Source: Oxytricha trifallax
Lineage: Eukaryota > Ciliophora > Spirotrichea > Sporadotrichida > Oxytrichidae
Direction of reading: 5' to 3'
Length of the DNA stretch: 64,000 nt
Assembly (NCBI GenBank): GCA_000711775.1
Contig: ARYC01017102.1
Location: forward strand, 62,001-126,000
The notes under the pieces are model-generated. The model worked only from the letters and a program-made list of their open reading frames with translations. It made no database searches and had not been told where the DNA came from. A program made the position numbers and the translations under genes. The first letter of the stretch is position 1. Each line of letters begins with the position of its first letter. Below are positions 59,958 to 64,000 of the stretch, one piece after another.

Positions 59958-62900
59958 ATGTTCTTATACAAATTCGTTTTGAGTAAGGATAATGTGTGGG
60001 AGATAATTCACAATATGGGAAAAATTGAGAGCGTACATTTCATAGATATGAATAGAAACGAGTCAAGTTTCAAGCTTCCATATACAGATATGATTAAGAG
60101 ATGTGAAGAGACTGAGAGACGTTTGATGTAAGTAAACAAACAAACTTTTGGTAGTATAACAAAAGAAATTAACATGATTTTTGAATTATTAGTTAAAACC
60201 ACTATCATAACTTCTTTTTTATAAGAAAGCATGTTGTATCTTGTAGATTTTATAAGTTCAATAGAAGATTTGCTGTATATATTATATGATCAACCTAACA
60301 TTTTTTTGATAGATACTTAGAAAAAGAGTGTCAAAGATATAAAGTGAAGCTGATTACTCCTTAAAATCTTGAGCATCTTGAGTAAGCTATAGAAGCTATT
60401 AGTGAAAACAAAAGAAAGGTATGAAATTTTAACTCATAATTTTTATTATGAATATTAATCAGTTAATTTAATTAGGCAATTTAAGCGCTCTTTGAAGACT
60501 TAGAAAACGAAATTAAAGAAAAAGAGCAATTTGTTATAACTCAAAATGAAAAAATAAAGTCTATGTTTGACATTTTGAACATGCAAATTGAATATAAAAT
60601 CGTTCTTGATAAAGCCGATAAGATTATTCATGGAAAGTTGAAAAGTAGGGGACCTTCTCTGGGAAGTATATAAGATATGGAAGGTTCATATTAGAACTAG
60701 CCATTTGCAGCATCTGGATCGAGATCTAATAGAAACATGTCTCAAGAAGAAATCAAAGAAGACGATATTTAAAATTATGCTTATTTTACTTTATTTCCAT
60801 TATTACGATATTCACTTGCAAGGTCGATTGAGCGGTGGAAGCATTCATTCATCATTTCACTAACCAAATCGACTAGATTAAAGCTACAGAGAAGTTCAAA
60901 TACGATATGTAGCGGGAACTATAGAAACTGCTGATGTGGAGAGATTCAGAAGAATTTTATTCAGATCTTTGAGAGGAAAAGTCCTATCATACCTTGATGA
61001 AAGTGACAACATTAAGTTGCAAGATTTTTCTGGTTAAAATATCTAGAAATCAGTATTCGTTCTTGTATTTGAAGAAGGCTCACATTTCGTTGATAAAGTA
61101 CAAAGAATTTGCGATTCCTTTTAAGCAAAGAGATATTCGTTGCCCGAAGGGGGTCACACAGATCACAACGCTTTTAAACGAAAAATATAAAAGATAGATA
61201 AAACTATTAGTGATACTTAGTAGATGTTAAAAATGACAAGACTGTAGATGCATCAATATCTTGAGGGCATAAATTAAGCACAAAATGTAGCTTTTTCAGT
61301 CTAAGAAGTTTATAAGCAATTTATTAGGAAAGAGAAGCAAGTTTACTTGGTTTTAAATTAGCTTAAAACAGAGAGAAATCTTTGCTATGGATTTATGTGG
61401 TCTCATTTATCTAAGCACAAACTACTTGACATGATCTATAGAACTTTGGGATAAGGAATGTTTGAAATAGATATGCAGTAAAAGATTCAAGTTGAAGATG
61501 TAACCTATAGTGTTTTAAAACCACCTACATACATTAAGACTAATGAATTTACTTAAATATTTTAGGAAATTATTAATACCTATGGGATACCAACCTACAA
61601 AGAAATTAATCCTGCTATTTTTGCTTGTGTTACTTTTCCATTTTTGTTTGGAATTATGTTCGGAGATATAGGACATGGAAGTGTCTTACTTTTAATAGGA
61701 ATCATTTTGTGTCTATTCAATAGCTATCTCGATAGAATATAATCGATGAGAGGTGTCTTGATGCTGAGGTATCTTATTCTTCTTATGGGTTTCTTTGCAA
61801 CATTTAGTGGATTGGTCTACAATGACTTTATGAGCATACCTTTGAATCTCTTTGATTCTTGTTACTCTTCTGAAACAGGAAGAATGCTGAAAATTGGTTG
61901 TTAATATCCTTTCGGTATTGATCCAATTTGGTACTTGTCAAAAAATGAACTGTCTTTCTAAAACTCTTTGAAGATGAAACTTTCAGTTATTCTTGGAGTA
62001 CTTTAAATGAGTCTCGGTGTGTTCTTGAAAGCTTGTAACGCCAAATATTTCAAAAATTATATGGACTTGCTACATGAGTTTATTCCCTAAATTCTCCTGC
62101 TATGGGTACTATTCGGTTATATGGACGCTCTTATTATAATTAAATGGTGCACTAATTATGCAGGCATAGAGCACGAAGCACCCTCTATTATTACAACTAT
62201 GATAAACATGGCTTTGAATGGTGGAAAAGTTGATGGAAAACCTTTTATTGGAAGTCATAGTACAAATTAAGCAATCAGCATTCTGTTTTTCCTTTTAGCT
62301 TTGATTTGTGTGCCTTGGATGCTGTTTGTTAAACCTTTGAAGTTGAAAAATCAGCATAAAAATAATGTAGGACTTTTTAGAAATTTAACAAATTTCCTAT
62401 AGCATTATGGCAGTGATCACAGATAAAATTCAGAGGAAATAGAATTGAAAGATTTAAACGCGGATAGACAAAAAAACTATGAAATATTCGTTGAAGAAGA
62501 GGTAAAATTTATTCTTTGTTTTAATTCTTTCATTTAGAAGGATTAAGAGGAGAACTATAATAATTAGTATGAGGGAGGGTACAAAAATGGACATCGTAAT
62601 GGAAATTCTGCTGAAAAATTGGTTCTTAATGATCAATATTCCATGTCTGATTACAAGAACAATCACAATTACTTGAACTAAAATTGTATAATTTCATTTA
62701 TTATAGATTATTCAAAATTTATTAACAATAATTGAAATATTTGTAATGAAGAGCTAGTTTTAAAGTTAGTAGGCTAAAATGGAACAGATAACCACGATTT
62801 TAGTGAAATCTTTATTCATTAACTGATCGAAACTATTGAATTTGTATTAGGGACAATTAGTAATACTGCCTCTTACCTCAGATTGTGGGCTCTCTCCCTT

Positions 62901-63276
62901 GCTCATTCTCAGCTATAACATTTGATATTAAAAGTCTATTTTGAAATAAAATAATTTACGCTATTATTTGATTTGATTATTATAGCTTCAGTCTTTTTTG
63001 AACATACTCTTAAATAAGCAATTGAAGCCGGAAACCCTCTATAATGATATATAATTTCTTATAAATTAATTTTTTCGTTAAACATTTTTAGTTGTACAGA
63101 TCGTTGCATCATCGATGGTATGGGCCTCAGCAACCTTTGGAGTTTTAATGTGTATGGATGTGTTAGAATGCTTCCTGCATACTTTAAGATTGCATTGGGT
63201 CGAATTTTAGAACAAGTTCTACAAAGGTCAAGGCTATAAATTTGCACCATTCAGTTATCAGAGCATTTTCAAGTGA
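59958..63276 (+). CDS. ATP6V0A: V-type proton ATPase membrane-sector subunit a
   Basis: Subunit a of the Vo sector carries the two proton half-channels and links the rotor ring to the stator. N-terminal cytosolic domain starts [20 protein letters not shown], with [10 protein letters not shown], then RCEETERRL; then [20 protein letters not shown] and the long coiled coil. Membrane domain: [20 protein letters not shown] (about 61625-61680), [20 protein letters not shown], and near the C-terminus [20 protein letters not shown] (about 62865-62925), which contains the essential Arg for proton transport. Ends TGA 63274-63276. GT-AG introns: 60128-60312, 60419-60475, about 62503-62537; longer gaps (about 60765-60890, 62690-62790, 63045-63095) are introns or IESs. 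About 800 residues, as expected. Confidence 0.96.
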
Positions 63277-63649
63277 ATATTTACTTGATTCAATTTTGAT
63301 CGATTTAATCAATTTGGAAATTCCTGCAATTTATGATAATATCAACTGTAGATTTTTATCAAGAAATCAAAAACAGAAATTAATTTCAGTAGATAGTTAC
63401 ACTTCTGTAAAGTATTTTTTCTCATTAAATTTGATTTTAATTGTCTTTCATTTCAACTCCTCCATAGGTCTGTTTGCCCTCGGTTTATGTTGAAGATTTG
63501 TCAATTGGCTCTTCCTCCAAAAGATTGAAACTTTTAGGAATTCTGTAGTATACATTCACGCAAATTGCACAATGTAACATAACTAAGATAACTTAAAGAG
63601 TCACGAATGAGTTGCCAAATTATAAACTAACAATGTATATATAGCTTAA

Positions 63650-63888
63650 TTATAACGATATTTTATTGAGATTGCTAATATTTATTTTAAAGCCAAATTA
63701 GGATTTGATAGCCCATTTGTTTCCATCATCAATGCATGCGAGAGCTCCACTTTATTAAACCTTGAAGTATCCCATTAAGCAGAAGAAGAAAACTTAAATG
63801 CAGCTCACTACAGTGTGAACAATAGTGAAGATCTTAATTTGTTTCCTATAGCACAATCTTAATTATAAATTGAAATCAGATTATTATT
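63650..63888 (+). CDS. Possible coding fragment of an unknown gene
   Basis: With the ciliate code a frame reads KAKLGFDSPFVSIINACESS then LLNLEVSHQAEEEN up to PIAQSQLQIEIR, where an inverted-repeat element begins (63892). Composition is more gene-like than its surroundings and it contains no TGA. No family recognised and no joining pointer identified; it could be one MDS of a gene continuing outside the window. Confidence 0.3.
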
Positions 63889-63891
63889 GTC

Positions 63892-64000
63892 GGAATACAT
63901 TTGATTTGGGAAATTAAATTATAAATACATAAATAGATGTTCAATTTCGTGGCAGCTAATCTTCTGGAATCCTAGACAATGTGGTATTTGTTTGAAAGAG
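63892..64000. mobile_element. MITE-like element, same family as 12030-12429 (cut by window end)
   Basis: Begins GGAATACATTTGATTTGG, and from about 63950 reads GTGGCAGCTAATCTTCTGGAA...GTGGTATTTGTTTG, matching the left arm of the element at 12030-12429 (GTGGCAGTTAACATTCTGGAAA...). Only the left arm is inside the window. Confidence 0.8.

Noticed and set aside
1..64000. tRNA, rRNA genes, CRISPR arrays, bacterial operons
   Set aside because: I saw no cloverleaf with a T-loop GTTCRANNC, no conserved rRNA stretch and no regularly spaced repeats; the genes are eukaryotic with introns.

Overview
The window reads as germline (micronuclear) DNA of a hypotrich ciliate close to Oxytricha or Stylonychia. 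Four things show this. (1) Long reading frames exist only if TAA and TAG are read as glutamine and TGA is the only stop. (2) Genes are cut into short coding blocks (macronuclear-destined segments, MDSs) by AT-rich inserts (internal eliminated sequences, IESs), and many cuts are flanked by 4-13 bp direct repeats ('pointers') whose fusion restores the frame. (3) A telomere-bearing-element (TBE) transposon is present, with CAAAACCCCAAAACCCC ends and a 3-bp target duplication. (4) One gene is scrambled, with an inverted block. The supplied open frames are short because they use the standard code and do not cross IESs; I re-read the sequence by eye with the ciliate code. Block edges marked 'about' are approximate.

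Layout. 1-38.7 kb: three tandem, diverged copies of one large single-pass membrane protein gene, all on +: copy C (enters from the left, ends about 3.37 kb), copy A (about 6.7-18.4 kb) and copy B (about 26.4-38.7 kb). They are separated and interrupted by mobile DNA: TBE deletion derivatives (548-1273, 3522-4749), short inverted-repeat elements that sit inside IESs (1542-2095, 12030-12429, 13286-13529), a full TBE (18893-26078) carrying a 3.18-kb foldback element, and, inside an IES of copy B, a 5.55-kb transposon encoding an OTU protease-integrase fusion (30538-36087).

38.8-64 kb: a gene-dense stretch. The C-terminal part of a NEK-type protein kinase lies on + (38.8-42.4 kb) and its N-terminal part on - (49.8-48.7 kb); the two share the 13-bp pointer CTAGGATGTGTTT. 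Between the halves lie two other genes, a COG7-like Golgi tether subunit (+) and a tesmin/LIN54-like CXC protein (-). Then come a coiled-coil protein (+), LSM2 (+), a large HSA/SANT protein resembling EAF1/VID21 (-), the V-ATPase a subunit (+), a possible further coding fragment, and at the right edge a second copy of the 12-kb inverted-repeat element.

How it works together: the housekeeping genes are unrelated in function and are neighbours only in the germline; in such ciliates each would become its own gene-sized somatic chromosome. The biology that stands out is the layering of mobile DNA that must be removed with base precision: element inside element inside IES inside gene.
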